Assembly: GCA_028278025.1 (NCBI GenBank)
Contig: JANQFE010000024.1
Coordinates: 75,128-139,127, forward strand
DNA: 64,000 bases
Reading direction: 5' to 3'
Origin: Thermodesulfobacteriota bacterium
GTDB taxonomy: Bacteria > Desulfobacterota > WTBG01 > CAIYCZ01 > CAIRTM01
Shown here: piece after piece, positions 19,171 to 29,048 of the stretch
Layout of the letters: every line of letters begins with the position of its first letter
How positions within the stretch are numbered: position 1 is the first letter of the stretch
Program-made: the position numbers and the translations under genes
The notes under the pieces: model-generated
The model's input: the letters and a program-made list of their open reading frames with translations, nothing else
What the model was told of the DNA's origin: nothing
The model's database searches: none

Positions 19171-20532
19171 TTAGTTACCTGAAAGAATTTCAAAACGAAT
19201 CTCGACAGCTTTCATGGATTGAGTGGCTCTACTGTGTTTGTCATCGTCATCCCCCATTCCTTTACCTGTACACTCATCTATAGAATCCATAAAATTCTTG
19301 AAATGTTCTTTGTGTGAAAACAATGCAGCCTTTAACATTCTATCTTTAACTGCATTTGCTCTTCTTTGTGAAACGATTTTATTTCTTTGTTTCCGAGACG
19401 CTTGGCTGGAATACTCTGAGAAACCCTTATCGTCAGCATACCCAAAGATACTTATAGCTAATTGCTTTTGCTCATTTTCAATTAATTCAACAATTTCATT
19501 TACAAGACCATTGACATGTATCTTCATTTGAGGCGTAAGCTCATAATCACCGTTTTTATTATAAGGTGGCAATATATAAGAATAAAATTCTTTTTTATCT
19601 GATTTTATTCTTTTAAAATTTTTACCTTCATACATTTTTTTGCTAACCAAACTATAACTATTTATCATTATTTTATTATTTTTTAATATTGAATAAGGAT
19701 TTATTCTTATATAATATACATTTTTATTTGTATTTAACTTTATATGGCTATAATTAGTAAAATTATTTCTAGTATTATAATCAAATCTTATCTTAGTATT
19801 ATTGTCTTTAAACTGAAAACATTGTGTATTTTTTATTTCTGGATTCATGAAATAATGTGGTGAATCCTCAGAAATATCTAACAGTTTTTTGAATTCTGAT
19901 GATAACGCTAGTTCAGTGTCGATTTCACAAATAAATTCTTTCTCCTCTGTTAAAAATTTAAAATCACTTCTTAATTGATTAAATGTTTCGCTTTCTATTT
20001 TCATCTCCATCATAACTTTGATTGGATTAGAGTATGACGGAAATACATGAACTTTATATATATAATCCTCCTTTTCAATACAATCATCTGATTCATTCAT
20101 AAAAACCTTATGTGCAAAAAGAATATATTTGCTATTCTCTTTAAAAATTTCAAATATACTATTAATTGGTCTGTTTCTATTTGGACTATTATTGAATTTA
20201 CAATAAATATACATAGAAACAAAATTATTTAAATTTAACATAAAATAATTATCTTTATTTGTTGCTAAGTCAACACATTCTTCATCTTCAGGCTTATTTT
20301 TTTTAAATCTACTTTCATCTTTATAGAATGTATAATTAATATCTTTTCTATTCTTTTTGATTTTGAAAGCATGAAATACTCTCGTAACAGCTCCATCTTT
20401 AGTTTCTTCTTTTAATTCTTCTTTTAAATATAAGAAATTTATATTATTTTGAGCATAAAGCAATTCTGTTTGATTAAATAAAGCTGAAATGCTAAAATTT
20501 AAATAAATCAAAAAAATAATTTTTTTTACCAT
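19171..20532 (-). CDS. OmpA-like peptidoglycan-binding envelope protein
   Basis: 453 residues from ATG 20532, chosen because it starts a clean signal peptide (MVKKIIFLIY to LLYAQ); in-frame upstream starts exist at 20544 and 20577. Residues about 330-450 carry an OmpA-like motif (ISIFGYADDKGFSEYSSQAS followed by a basic SQRRANAVKDRM), which binds peptidoglycan in that family. The central part is very rich in Asn, Lys and Ile, and the DNA here is far more AT-rich than the flanking genes, suggesting a different origin or relaxed selection. The gene overlaps the end of the preceding gene by about 40 bases. It probably anchors the complex to the cell wall. Confidence 0.82.
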   Translation of the reverse strand: MVKKIIFLIYLNFSISALFNQTELLYAQNNINFLYLKEELKEETKDGAVTRVFHAFKIKKNRKDINYTFYKDESRFKKNKPEDEECVDLATNKDNYFMLNLNNFVSMYIYCKFNNSPNRNRPINSIFEIFKENSKYILFAHKVFMNESDDCIEKEDYIYKVHVFPSYSNPIKVMMEMKIESETFNQLRSDFKFLTEEKEFICEIDTELALSSEFKKLLDISEDSPHYFMNPEIKNTQCFQFKDNNTKIRFDYNTRNNFTNYSHIKLNTNKNVYYIRINPYSILKNNKIMINSYSLVSKKMYEGKNFKRIKSDKKEFYSYILPPYNKNGDYELTPQMKIHVNGLVNEIVELIENEQKQLAISIFGYADDKGFSEYSSQASRKQRNKIVSQRRANAVKDRMLKAALFSHKEHFKNFMDSIDECTGKGMGDDDDKHSRATQSMKAVEIRFEILSGN

Positions 20533-21130
20533 TTTCTTTTTCATCCTCAGTATGTTTTTTTTCTTTTTTATTTTCAAAATTAACTAAAACAACAAAATAT
20601 TTATTATTTATGTCTATAGTTAAATCATTATTAAACAAAGATTTAAATTTTGATGATATATCGTCTATTGGAGTTTTATCTATTTGAAGTTTTGATGTTT
20701 TAAACATTTTATTGTTTGCCAATATTACAACCTCTACTAATTCATGGTAAGCTTCAGGCAAATTAATTATTTTTATATGGAAACAAAAATCCATTATTCT
20801 TCCAGATGATCTGAACTTTCTTTGTTTGCCGAAATCATTACCATGAAAATATATTGATTCTCTTTCATTTAATTTTGATATTGTTAATTTTACAGCACAT
20901 CTATTAATAATATAATTGTATGTATATGAATCTTCCAAAATTTTCACCTGATCACTCAGGTGTTTATTTTGTTCATTAATGCCCTCAAATGAACAGTAAG
21001 CATACCAGGCCAAAACACCTGTCAAGATTGCTATTATTGCTTTTAGAATGACTATGCACCATTGAGGAGTCGCTGATTTTTCACAACAATCCACAATCGA
21101 TTGCTTCAATCCTTTAATCTCTTGCTCCAT
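20492..21130 (-). CDS. small single-pass membrane protein, AT-rich gene
   Basis: 212 residues: cytoplasmic N-terminus with two adjacent cysteines, a membrane segment at about 26-47, a short coiled coil (50-70), then a beta-rich soluble domain and a lysine/glutamate-rich tail. The AT-rich composition is shared with the overlapping OmpA-like gene downstream, so the two may have been acquired together. It starts 18 bases after the 1347-residue VWA-tubulin gene. No family recognised. Confidence 0.68.
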   Translation of the reverse strand: MEQEIKGLKQSIVDCCEKSATPQWCIVILKAIIAILTGVLAWYAYCSFEGINEQNKHLSDQVKILEDSYTYNYIINRCAVKLTISKLNERESIYFHGNDFGKQRKFRSSGRIMDFCFHIKIINLPEAYHELVEVVILANNKMFKTSKLQIDKTPIDDISSKFKSLFNNDLTIDINNKYFVVLVNFENKKEKKHTEDEKENGKKNYFFDLFKF

Positions 21131-21148
21131 TTTGACTCCCTCCCGCTA

Positions 21149-24100
21149 TTAAATTGCTTTTCCACCGGCATGCATAATAATCTTCAATAACATTATTACC
21201 TCATTCAAAAACTCATCCCGGATTCTTATTGCCTCATCCGGAATGTTACTACCACTAACAAAATCCGTAGCAGCTTTAACCAAATCAGATATACTGCAAT
21301 CAATCTCTGGAATTGTTTTTGATGAATCGAAGACATCACGCCGGGTGATAACGTAGGATGTCATGGCCTTTTCCAGGTCGAGTTGGTCGCGGGCCTGGGT
21401 CAAATAATAAACAGTGCCGTTATTCTTAATGGCCAGGCACCTGTCAACTTCGGTTTCCGGTATGCGTTTTAGCAGCTTCCCGGTTAGGAAAAGATATAGA
21501 AACTGCTGCAAGCGGTCCATGTTGCCGAAGTATTGGACAAAGCGGGGAGAGAAGCGGCCCTGCGCATCCAGTCTGCCGATTTCACGTTTATAAAACTCCT
21601 CCAGCATGCATGCTTTCTGCTCTTCTTCAAAAAGGTAGGGAAGTTTATGATCATCACCCGACTCAAACGATGCAAGACTCTTTGTGTATGACAGAGATTC
21701 CGTTATGGGTATGTGGGTTTCAAAAGAAAGCCTCCCCCTGCAAATCGGCACAGGATAAAGATCATCAAATTTTTCTGCGTCACTGTTTGAAGACTGCACT
21801 TCAATCGCTTTTGATGAAACGAATCTTTCAATAAAATCCCCTTGGGCGTTTATGCCCGGTCCCCGGATAAAGGCATTTTCACTGAGGAAACCGGTCATAT
21901 ACCGTTCTGCGGCAATGTCGGCAAATGCTTCAAAATACTTTTGAGGTTTGTCGTCAAGTCCCGACATCTCCAAAATAAAATCAAGGAGCTCCTCATTGTT
22001 AACGGGATTATGGAAACTCCTCGTGATGTCGGAATGAACGGCAAGCTCAAGCAGCCCTTCAAGGTTAAGTTCGCTGACCTGACTTACATCCGAACTCCAG
22101 AAAGATTCTTCAATTTGATCAAAGCCGGTCTCACTGACCTTCCATTCAAAACGGTTAAGATACTCCCCGTCTTCAATAAGCCCGGCAAAATGCATGTTGT
22201 ATAACCGGTCAAGAAATTCTTTATCGGCAACGTACTTTATGGTTTCAAGCTCCAGGCATTTTTGCAGATGGTTTTCTGCCGCTTTCAAATTCTCAAACAA
22301 ACGCCGGGCCATTCCCTTAAATCCTGGGGGCAAGCCCTGCTGCTGGTCTTTTGGGAAACCGTCAGCCAAGCAGAAAAACCATCGCCTGACCTGCTTATGA
22401 ATGCTTTCCGTAACTACTTTATAAGCTTCAATCAGATCCAGAAGATTGTCCACCCGTGATTCCTCAAAACAGACCTGGTCTTCATAGGCAATGCTGTAGA
22501 TGGGAATTCGCTGCAAGTTAACCGGAACCGCGGCCAGCATATCTTCCAGTTTTGCCAGGTGCTGCATTAACCTGATTATCCCGCCGCTCCGTTCTTCTTC
22601 TCCTTCCGCAGCAGCACCGTTTAAAATCCAAAGCGCCCATTCCATAATCCTGCGAAGAGCCAGCAGCATGTTTTTTTTCAGATAAAACCGCGCCGGCTCA
22701 CCCTGTGCCTGCATGCCTGCTTCTGCCAGGGCTTTCTGCCACGGCCGAATGATGTTGTCCGTCTCAATGCCGGATGAAAGTTCGGCCAGTTCGGAAATAG
22801 CTGAAAAAACCGGGGGACACGGCGATACGAGCTGTCGCCCGACAAACAGCTCTTTTAAACCTGTCCGGGTCGTAAGCACGCCGTCAGAAGGGACGAACAG
22901 ATTGTTTACCATTTTCAGCCGGTTAAATTCAGTACTGAAAAGCTCGAATATGAAACGAAGCCGCAGGTAATTTAAGATATTGGCAACCGGTAACTTAATA
23001 GAACGGCATCCGATGTTGATGATTCCTGCTTTCCCTGTTTTAATTGCCTGGCGTGCTGCTTCAGGATTGATTTCTGTTTCAAAGCGATTCCGTAAAGGAT
23101 TTAGTTGGGGTGCGAACTGGGACATAATATCGGCAACCATCGGGTACAGCGACAGACTTTCGTTACCGCCGCGAGCCGGATCAATCAAAAAGTTATGATC
23201 AAACAAAGCAAACCGGTTCAACCGGACATTACCGGCCGGGTACTGAATTGAGAGCGGAAAATCACTGTTAACGATAAAACGTTCCCACTCACGCAGAAAC
23301 GCAAGGGAATTCAGATTGTAGATATCCCCATCATCTTCCCGCATCTGAAATCCGGACCTGCCGCAGATGAAGCTGTAAGTAGTAATATGCTCTTTCTCTT
23401 TAAATCGTCCGGCAAACCAAATCGCCGTGTCAAGAAGAATACCCGAGGAACAGCCCCCTACGGTTGATCCGGTAAAGAAAAGCTGACACCCTTCCTCTTT
23501 AAGCAATTCTTCGATAAATGAAGCTGCTTGCTCTAAAGAAGCGGGACCGCGATTGTCATTTTCTTGCATGGCCTTAAAATAAGACAGGCGGCCCAGGTGT
23601 CTGAACCTATTGGTTCCATAACTCAGGTTAAACGTTTCCCTGTTGAGACTCTCTGTTGTCTGCCGGTCATACCAGCCGGCATAGTCCGGATGTGTATTAA
23701 TAATCTCCTTGTGAAAGCTGTATAATTCAGAGGGTAAAGCGCAGATCTCGTTTTCGGAAAGACCGATGCCCCCCCATTCTATCCGGCTCCTGTCTCCTGC
23801 ACAGCCGGTATCAATGCAAAGAAGTCGTATGCGGTCGGCAGGGAACGTGCCCATATTAAGGTCGGTTACTATTTTTTTAAAATAGGTCAGTACCCACCGG
23901 CCGGTATGTCCAAAACCCACAGCAAGTGTCGGCCGGAATTGCATTTCTTTCTTTTCCTCAAGCTTGACCAGTTCATTCGGGGTAACTGTAAGGGATTGAA
24001 ACTCTTTCCGTTCCGGCGGGGGTTTTACCTCGATTCCGGACTTGAGGCCGCGAAACATTGAAAGCAGTATCCAGAAAACCGGATTAAGCAGAACAAACCA

Positions 24101-25192
24101 TACCCACCACGCAAACGCCGGCAGAACCAGGGCATAGGGATTATCATTGGATTTTACGCCAGGCTGCTTGATCTGGTCCATATCATGCCAGACCATATCA
24201 GCCGACTTCGGACTTATCTTATGCCAGCCGAGTCTGTAGGGGACCAGCTGGTAAGGGACTTCCTGGGCCGTGGTTTGCAGAAAAGGCAAAAACCAGTGAA
24301 TTTCCCATGACTGCGATTTTACTGATTCCGGCATGTGGACTGTAGAAAAATTACCGATAATAAATGCCTGGTCATTTATATATTCCGTAATCATTGCCCG
24401 TGTTCCCCCCGGACCTTCAATGCCGGCGGCAATGCTTTCATAAAAACGCATCAGATCTTCTCTGTCCGTTGCGTTATAATATTCTTTGTCGCCCTTGCTT
24501 CCGGGTCTTTCTGAGGCCAATTCCTCCATCAGCACCGTATTGGCCTCACCGATCCCGATACATATAATTCTGATCCCTTTTTGTATTATCTGCCGGCCCA
24601 CTTGCAAAATTTCCGGATCACCGACTCCCCGACCGTTGTGCGGATAACCATCCGACAGCAGGACAATGATTTCCTCGGCCTCTTCACGATGGGAAGCTTG
24701 AAGTAACTGTTCCGCCCGTTCAAGGCCAAAGCCGATGTCCGTAGCACCGCCGCCCCGTATCTTTGTTATACCGTTAACCAAAGCATGTTTTTTATCTGTT
24801 ATGTCACAACAGGTCTCCACCTCGTCATCATAACAGACAACCCCCACCCTGCAGGTTTTCAGATCCACCATATTGACAAATTTAATACAGGCCTCTTTTG
24901 CTTTTGCCAGACGGCTGCCCGGAGCACTTCCGCCCATGCTTTCCGAGCGGTCAATTACCAGTACAACATGATAGGTTTTTTGTTCGGTTGGTCTTGTTTT
25001 TTTCATGCCCCTGGCATACAGCCTCACATTAAAAGGACTGTCCTTAAACAGTATTTTCCGGTCTGATACTCTGGTCAGCAGCCGTGAACGACGCTCAGGA
25101 CTACACCGTCTTGTCCCCCAGAGGAAAACAAGCAGCCCGACGACAACATACAGGCCGAAAAGGGCCAGAAGTATGATTGCTAAATATGACAT
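21149..25192 (-). CDS. membrane-anchored VWA-tubulin-like fusion (FtsZl type), 1347 aa
   Basis: Membrane segment at 4-26; VWA domain about 73-260 with MIDAS DRSES (81-85), the GGGATD threonine near 151 and LLSDGYP (Asp 181); hydrophobic stretch 355-380; then a tubulin/FtsZ-like domain from 422. That domain has the first glycine loop GFGHTG (426-431) and a tubulin-signature T4-type loop TGSTVGGCSSG ending at 584. The first loop is less canonical than in the other two tubulin-like proteins here. The C-terminal 700 residues are helical and unrecognised. Basic residues follow both hydrophobic stretches, so membrane topology is ambiguous. It lies 5 bases after the 1277-residue paralogue gene. Confidence 0.87.
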   Translation of the reverse strand: MSYLAIILLALFGLYVVVGLLVFLWGTRRCSPERRSRLLTRVSDRKILFKDSPFNVRLYARGMKKTRPTEQKTYHVVLVIDRSESMGGSAPGSRLAKAKEACIKFVNMVDLKTCRVGVVCYDDEVETCCDITDKKHALVNGITKIRGGGATDIGFGLERAEQLLQASHREEAEEIIVLLSDGYPHNGRGVGDPEILQVGRQIIQKGIRIICIGIGEANTVLMEELASERPGSKGDKEYYNATDREDLMRFYESIAAGIEGPGGTRAMITEYINDQAFIIGNFSTVHMPESVKSQSWEIHWFLPFLQTTAQEVPYQLVPYRLGWHKISPKSADMVWHDMDQIKQPGVKSNDNPYALVLPAFAWWVWFVLLNPVFWILLSMFRGLKSGIEVKPPPERKEFQSLTVTPNELVKLEEKKEMQFRPTLAVGFGHTGRWVLTYFKKIVTDLNMGTFPADRIRLLCIDTGCAGDRSRIEWGGIGLSENEICALPSELYSFHKEIINTHPDYAGWYDRQTTESLNRETFNLSYGTNRFRHLGRLSYFKAMQENDNRGPASLEQAASFIEELLKEEGCQLFFTGSTVGGCSSGILLDTAIWFAGRFKEKEHITTYSFICGRSGFQMREDDGDIYNLNSLAFLREWERFIVNSDFPLSIQYPAGNVRLNRFALFDHNFLIDPARGGNESLSLYPMVADIMSQFAPQLNPLRNRFETEINPEAARQAIKTGKAGIINIGCRSIKLPVANILNYLRLRFIFELFSTEFNRLKMVNNLFVPSDGVLTTRTGLKELFVGRQLVSPCPPVFSAISELAELSSGIETDNIIRPWQKALAEAGMQAQGEPARFYLKKNMLLALRRIMEWALWILNGAAAEGEEERSGGIIRLMQHLAKLEDMLAAVPVNLQRIPIYSIAYEDQVCFEESRVDNLLDLIEAYKVVTESIHKQVRRWFFCLADGFPKDQQQGLPPGFKGMARRLFENLKAAENHLQKCLELETIKYVADKEFLDRLYNMHFAGLIEDGEYLNRFEWKVSETGFDQIEESFWSSDVSQVSELNLEGLLELAVHSDITRSFHNPVNNEELLDFILEMSGLDDKPQKYFEAFADIAAERYMTGFLSENAFIRGPGINAQGDFIERFVSSKAIEVQSSNSDAEKFDDLYPVPICRGRLSFETHIPITESLSYTKSLASFESGDDHKLPYLFEEEQKACMLEEFYKREIGRLDAQGRFSPRFVQYFGNMDRLQQFLYLFLTGKLLKRIPETEVDRCLAIKNNGTVYYLTQARDQLDLEKAMTSYVITRRDVFDSSKTIPEIDCSISDLVKAATDFVSGSNIPDEAIRIRDEFLNEVIMLLKIIMHAGGKAI

Positions 25193-25197
25193 GGGAC

Positions 25198-28100
25198 CTA
25201 TTTGCTTTCTAGTTTCTCTTTTTCAAGGTATATAATTTCCACAAGAAGCTGTGAGAGTTCATTTTCAATAGATGGAAGCTCGCTGGTATCAAAATTCTCA
25301 ACTTCTTCTTCCGCGTATTCAAGTATTTCAATTTTTCGTTGACGGTCCAGCGCTTGCCATTCTTTGTTGATCATACTTGGATCAAGTTGATTCCCGTTAC
25401 TGTCTCGCCTTTTTAGCAGCAAAGCCGAAAGTGCTCTGTACCGGCCGTCGCTGCCGGCCCGGTTCAAGAGATATACTTGTCCATTATAAAAGAGTGCCCA
25501 ATAGGTAAAAAGCCCGTCACGTTTTTTTCGAAAATACTGCATGCCTATGGCCCGGACCATGGTTTCATAGCCAAACGGGGACCGGGCAAGAGATCGCAAG
25601 GCGGGGGAGAAAAACTCTGTTTTGTGACCAGTCCTTTTCTCTCGTCTCTGCATTAAATGCACGGTCTGCTGTTCCGCAGGAAAATTAAAGTCCAGATCTG
25701 CCCTGTCGGCTGTCGCTTCCGCTCCGGAAATGCCGCCAGTTGTTTGGTCGGGCTGGATCGAAAGCAGTGAAATAATCAGCGGATTATTTATTTTTGCTTC
25801 TTTGACAATTTTGGGTGCCTGAATCCGTTTTTGAATTTGTGATTTCAGTTGGTCTATCGCCTTGTCGTCCCCTTCTTTAGGAAAAGTCAAAAGCACATAG
25901 TCACCCTGTAATTCAGTCCGGGTAAGGTTTTTTTCTATTTCAAGGTCTGAAGTCAATTTGTCAAAAAGGGAAATTGTGCTGATGTCCGGAAAGAGCGATT
26001 CGGTAATAAATGAAAAGAAGGCATCGTAAATTTTCTTCGGGGTGCTCTGATCGGGAAGAAAAACATTGTCTTCCTGTCCTGAAAACCTGAACCGAATATC
26101 AAGGTTGTCGGCTATCTGCCAGCGGCAGCGTGCTGCAAACGGCGATTCATTGTCCTCAAGAACCGGTTTAATCCGTTTTTCCCAGAGGGTATCAAACCGG
26201 TAATCAGGATTTCCGCTATTCTCCCAGACATAGAGCCGGCAGGGAATTTTCTGCAACTGTTCTTTGTGCTTTTCAAGCCGGCTGTGGCGGGTATGGAGAA
26301 ACCGGTAGAGCCCGTCCCGCCGGTCAAAAGATGCCGACAACTCTCCTTCACGTTCAACCAGAACATGGTTCCAAACCATAAGATTTGACAAAATTTTCTG
26401 ATGAAGCTCGATATATTCCTGACCATCAACAGCGTTGTCCGGTTTTGCCTCAAAAGCCGTTATGTCCCTGAAAAGTTCCATCAGGGACCCGAACCGCCCC
26501 ATTCTTTGCTGGATCTGTTGTGACAGTAGTAAATTTTCATCCGGCTCAGCACCGTTGAGCCACAGTTCAATAACTGCCTGATAAAACTTTTTTGCCTGCC
26601 CTGTATCGGGAAGCTCCGTGTTTTGCAGCACCGACGGTTGAATATCTTCAAAGACCAGGGTATGATAACTGGCGAGTTTTCGGCCCTCAGCCGGATCACA
26701 CAAAATGGTGTAATAATTTCTTTCCTTCCAGGTGTCGATTACCTGTTTTGCAGTAAGTGTTTTTTTGGCGAAAAAACGGCCCTCCGAGCAGTCAAAGGCA
26801 ATGTGCTGTTCAAGAACAGCCCGCAGTATGCGGAGGGTTGTCTCCTCAATCATCATACCGACCGGAAAACGGACGGAACTGATGCTCGCTGCATGCCAGA
26901 CACAGTCATGGTTATTGTCCTTTTGTTTTAAAATTCTGTAAGAGGGATCACTCAATAGATTTAAAAGTTCGCTTTTCTGGCTTTCTTCACAAAAAAGAAA
27001 CAGAACATCCGCAACCGAAGCGGGATGATCCTTATCGCCAAATAGGAATATCCTGTCAAAAAGGGGCATATCCGTATCTTCATATTTTAAACCGCCGTTT
27101 CCATCTGCGTTCACCATCGGAGCTGCATGTCCACGGGAATATTGATGTCGACATAATTCCTCGATAAAAGCGGCATGGTTTCTGCCGGATTCGCCGGCCA
27201 GTCCGGTCCGGCTCAGAAAAGCATAGTGGGGAACACTCGGCCCAATGCCCCTCGCGGTTAAACATTTCTTTATCAGGTGTGCAGCATCAATAAAACTACC
27301 GCTTGAGGTGCCGCCGGTAGTGCTGCCCACCATGATAAGTTGGACGTCTTTCTTATCACCTATCCACTCCCCAATTCTTTTGTCGATCTTTAACCAGACC
27401 GGTTCCGGGCTTTCCAGGTCTTTTAATAGTGCCAATCGACCCATCTGTCGGTTCCCTTGGGTTCCCTGTCGAAGGGTCTGCTGCTCAGCATCCAGACGGG
27501 CAAGGGTATCATGATCAAGCCAGTGACTGTAATATGGAAAATTCTGTGGCGCTGTATGAATTTCATTAATAGCATTTCGCAAATCATAGATGTCGGGAAA
27601 GAAAAACCGTTCATCGACTGCCAGTCGGGCATCACAAAATTCAGGCGGCTGCGTTTCTCTGTCCGTGTCTAGGCCCAGAAAAAGAAACTGATCGCTTGCA
27701 TCCCAAGGCATAAGTTCTTTAAGAGTATGCTTCATATGGCACATAACATTCAGGCCGCACCCCCCAATACCGACAATAATTGTCGGAGCAGGATGGATAA
27801 CCGGTTTTTTCACGGGCGGGGCCGGATTAAAAGAAGCGGTCGGGAGACTGCCGACAGAAATATCTGCCAGGTTTTTTATCCTGACCTCAGCCCTCCTTCC
27901 AATACAGCAGCACAAAAAATAGAGCAGTGCCGGTAAATAGAGCCAAAAGAGCAGCCAGGGTGAAACAATAAGCAGTATGGGATTCAAATTGGAACGCATT
28001 ATCTGTTCCCGGCCGGACGGGTTTTTAAACGATACTGTGCCTTGCTGGGAAACAAGGTGATGGATACCGATTTTTTTGGGAATCACATTGTACCTGACAG

Positions 28101-29031
28101 TGGATTCCTTGGCGTACAGTATGGGCAGGCCCCATTCCAACAGCCCTTTGTCGCTGTCCGCTGTAACGAGGTAGAACAGATTTTTATCTTCCGGCAGGTA
28201 ATCAAATGCGCGGTTGTTATAGAACTCCCGAACAGTTCCGCCCCTGCCCACGCTATTCAGAAAACCCAGGTTATCAATCATCTTCAGGAACAATTGGTAT
28301 AAATGGTTTACATCAGGATAACAGCAATAGGAAAAATGGGGGGCCGTGAAGATTGTCTCCCAAAACCGCTCAATGACCGTGTAACCGATCCCCACGCCAA
28401 CCAGTTTAATGTTTTCTGCTTCGGCATTTGCCGCGATTTTAACCAGGGGGTCAATGTGTTCGTCCTGACCATCCGAGATAACGATAATATACCTGCTCGT
28501 TTTGTCGGGTGAAGGATTTGAGGTTAATTCATTAAGTGCTTCAGCAACCGCCCGGGCAATACTGGTTCCTCCCCCGCCTCCTACCGGTTTCATACCCTTA
28601 ATAAAGCTCTCAAAATCGCTGGAAAGCGGTGAAACAATTAGCGGTTGGTGATCAAAAAACATTAAGGCCATACGAGTATTAGTGCCGGAAACGAGATGTG
28701 CAAAATTTCTGGCCGCACCCAAAGCTTTTGATAGGTTGCTGTCAGGATTGTCGACCGAACCCATTGAGCCTGAATAATCTATGCAAAAGACCACATCAAG
28801 CCGGGGGGGCTCCACAGGTTTGCCGCCGGGATTAAACACCAGTGCTGCCTCAACAGGATTGTCCACCCATGCCGATATAGGGGATATCTGGCGACTAATC
28901 GCTCCCGGTGTAGCCAGGCTGTTTGCGATCAGCACATAAGAATATGCCAGCCCAATCAGCAAACTGGGTACGAAGACGAGGAACCAAAAAAGCCGGCGGC
29001 GTTTGGGGGTATCTATTAAATAACGTAACAT
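25198..29031 (-). CDS. membrane-anchored VWA-tubulin-like fusion (FtsZl type), 1277 aa
   Basis: Basic N-terminus, membrane segment about 13-35, VWA domain 77-250 (MIDAS DYSGS at 85-89, GGGGGTS near 151-157, VISDGQD with Asp 187), second membrane segment 351-376 followed by RR, then a tubulin-like domain with GIGGCG (421-426) and T4-type loop VGSTTGGTSSG ending at 578. The positive-inside rule puts the VWA in the periplasm and the tubulin fold in the cytoplasm. A long helical C-terminal extension follows. Same architecture as the 1347-residue product, so likely paralogues or subunits of a hetero-assembly. No obvious ribosome-binding site precedes ATG 29031. Confidence 0.9.
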   Translation of the reverse strand: MLRYLIDTPKRRRLFWFLVFVPSLLIGLAYSYVLIANSLATPGAISRQISPISAWVDNPVEAALVFNPGGKPVEPPRLDVVFCIDYSGSMGSVDNPDSNLSKALGAARNFAHLVSGTNTRMALMFFDHQPLIVSPLSSDFESFIKGMKPVGGGGGTSIARAVAEALNELTSNPSPDKTSRYIIVISDGQDEHIDPLVKIAANAEAENIKLVGVGIGYTVIERFWETIFTAPHFSYCCYPDVNHLYQLFLKMIDNLGFLNSVGRGGTVREFYNNRAFDYLPEDKNLFYLVTADSDKGLLEWGLPILYAKESTVRYNVIPKKIGIHHLVSQQGTVSFKNPSGREQIMRSNLNPILLIVSPWLLFWLYLPALLYFLCCCIGRRAEVRIKNLADISVGSLPTASFNPAPPVKKPVIHPAPTIIVGIGGCGLNVMCHMKHTLKELMPWDASDQFLFLGLDTDRETQPPEFCDARLAVDERFFFPDIYDLRNAINEIHTAPQNFPYYSHWLDHDTLARLDAEQQTLRQGTQGNRQMGRLALLKDLESPEPVWLKIDKRIGEWIGDKKDVQLIMVGSTTGGTSSGSFIDAAHLIKKCLTARGIGPSVPHYAFLSRTGLAGESGRNHAAFIEELCRHQYSRGHAAPMVNADGNGGLKYEDTDMPLFDRIFLFGDKDHPASVADVLFLFCEESQKSELLNLLSDPSYRILKQKDNNHDCVWHAASISSVRFPVGMMIEETTLRILRAVLEQHIAFDCSEGRFFAKKTLTAKQVIDTWKERNYYTILCDPAEGRKLASYHTLVFEDIQPSVLQNTELPDTGQAKKFYQAVIELWLNGAEPDENLLLSQQIQQRMGRFGSLMELFRDITAFEAKPDNAVDGQEYIELHQKILSNLMVWNHVLVEREGELSASFDRRDGLYRFLHTRHSRLEKHKEQLQKIPCRLYVWENSGNPDYRFDTLWEKRIKPVLEDNESPFAARCRWQIADNLDIRFRFSGQEDNVFLPDQSTPKKIYDAFFSFITESLFPDISTISLFDKLTSDLEIEKNLTRTELQGDYVLLTFPKEGDDKAIDQLKSQIQKRIQAPKIVKEAKINNPLIISLLSIQPDQTTGGISGAEATADRADLDFNFPAEQQTVHLMQRREKRTGHKTEFFSPALRSLARSPFGYETMVRAIGMQYFRKKRDGLFTYWALFYNGQVYLLNRAGSDGRYRALSALLLKRRDSNGNQLDPSMINKEWQALDRQRKIEILEYAEEEVENFDTSELPSIENELSQLLVEIIYLEKEKLESK

Positions 29032-29048
29032 GTTGTTTTTTTATATAA

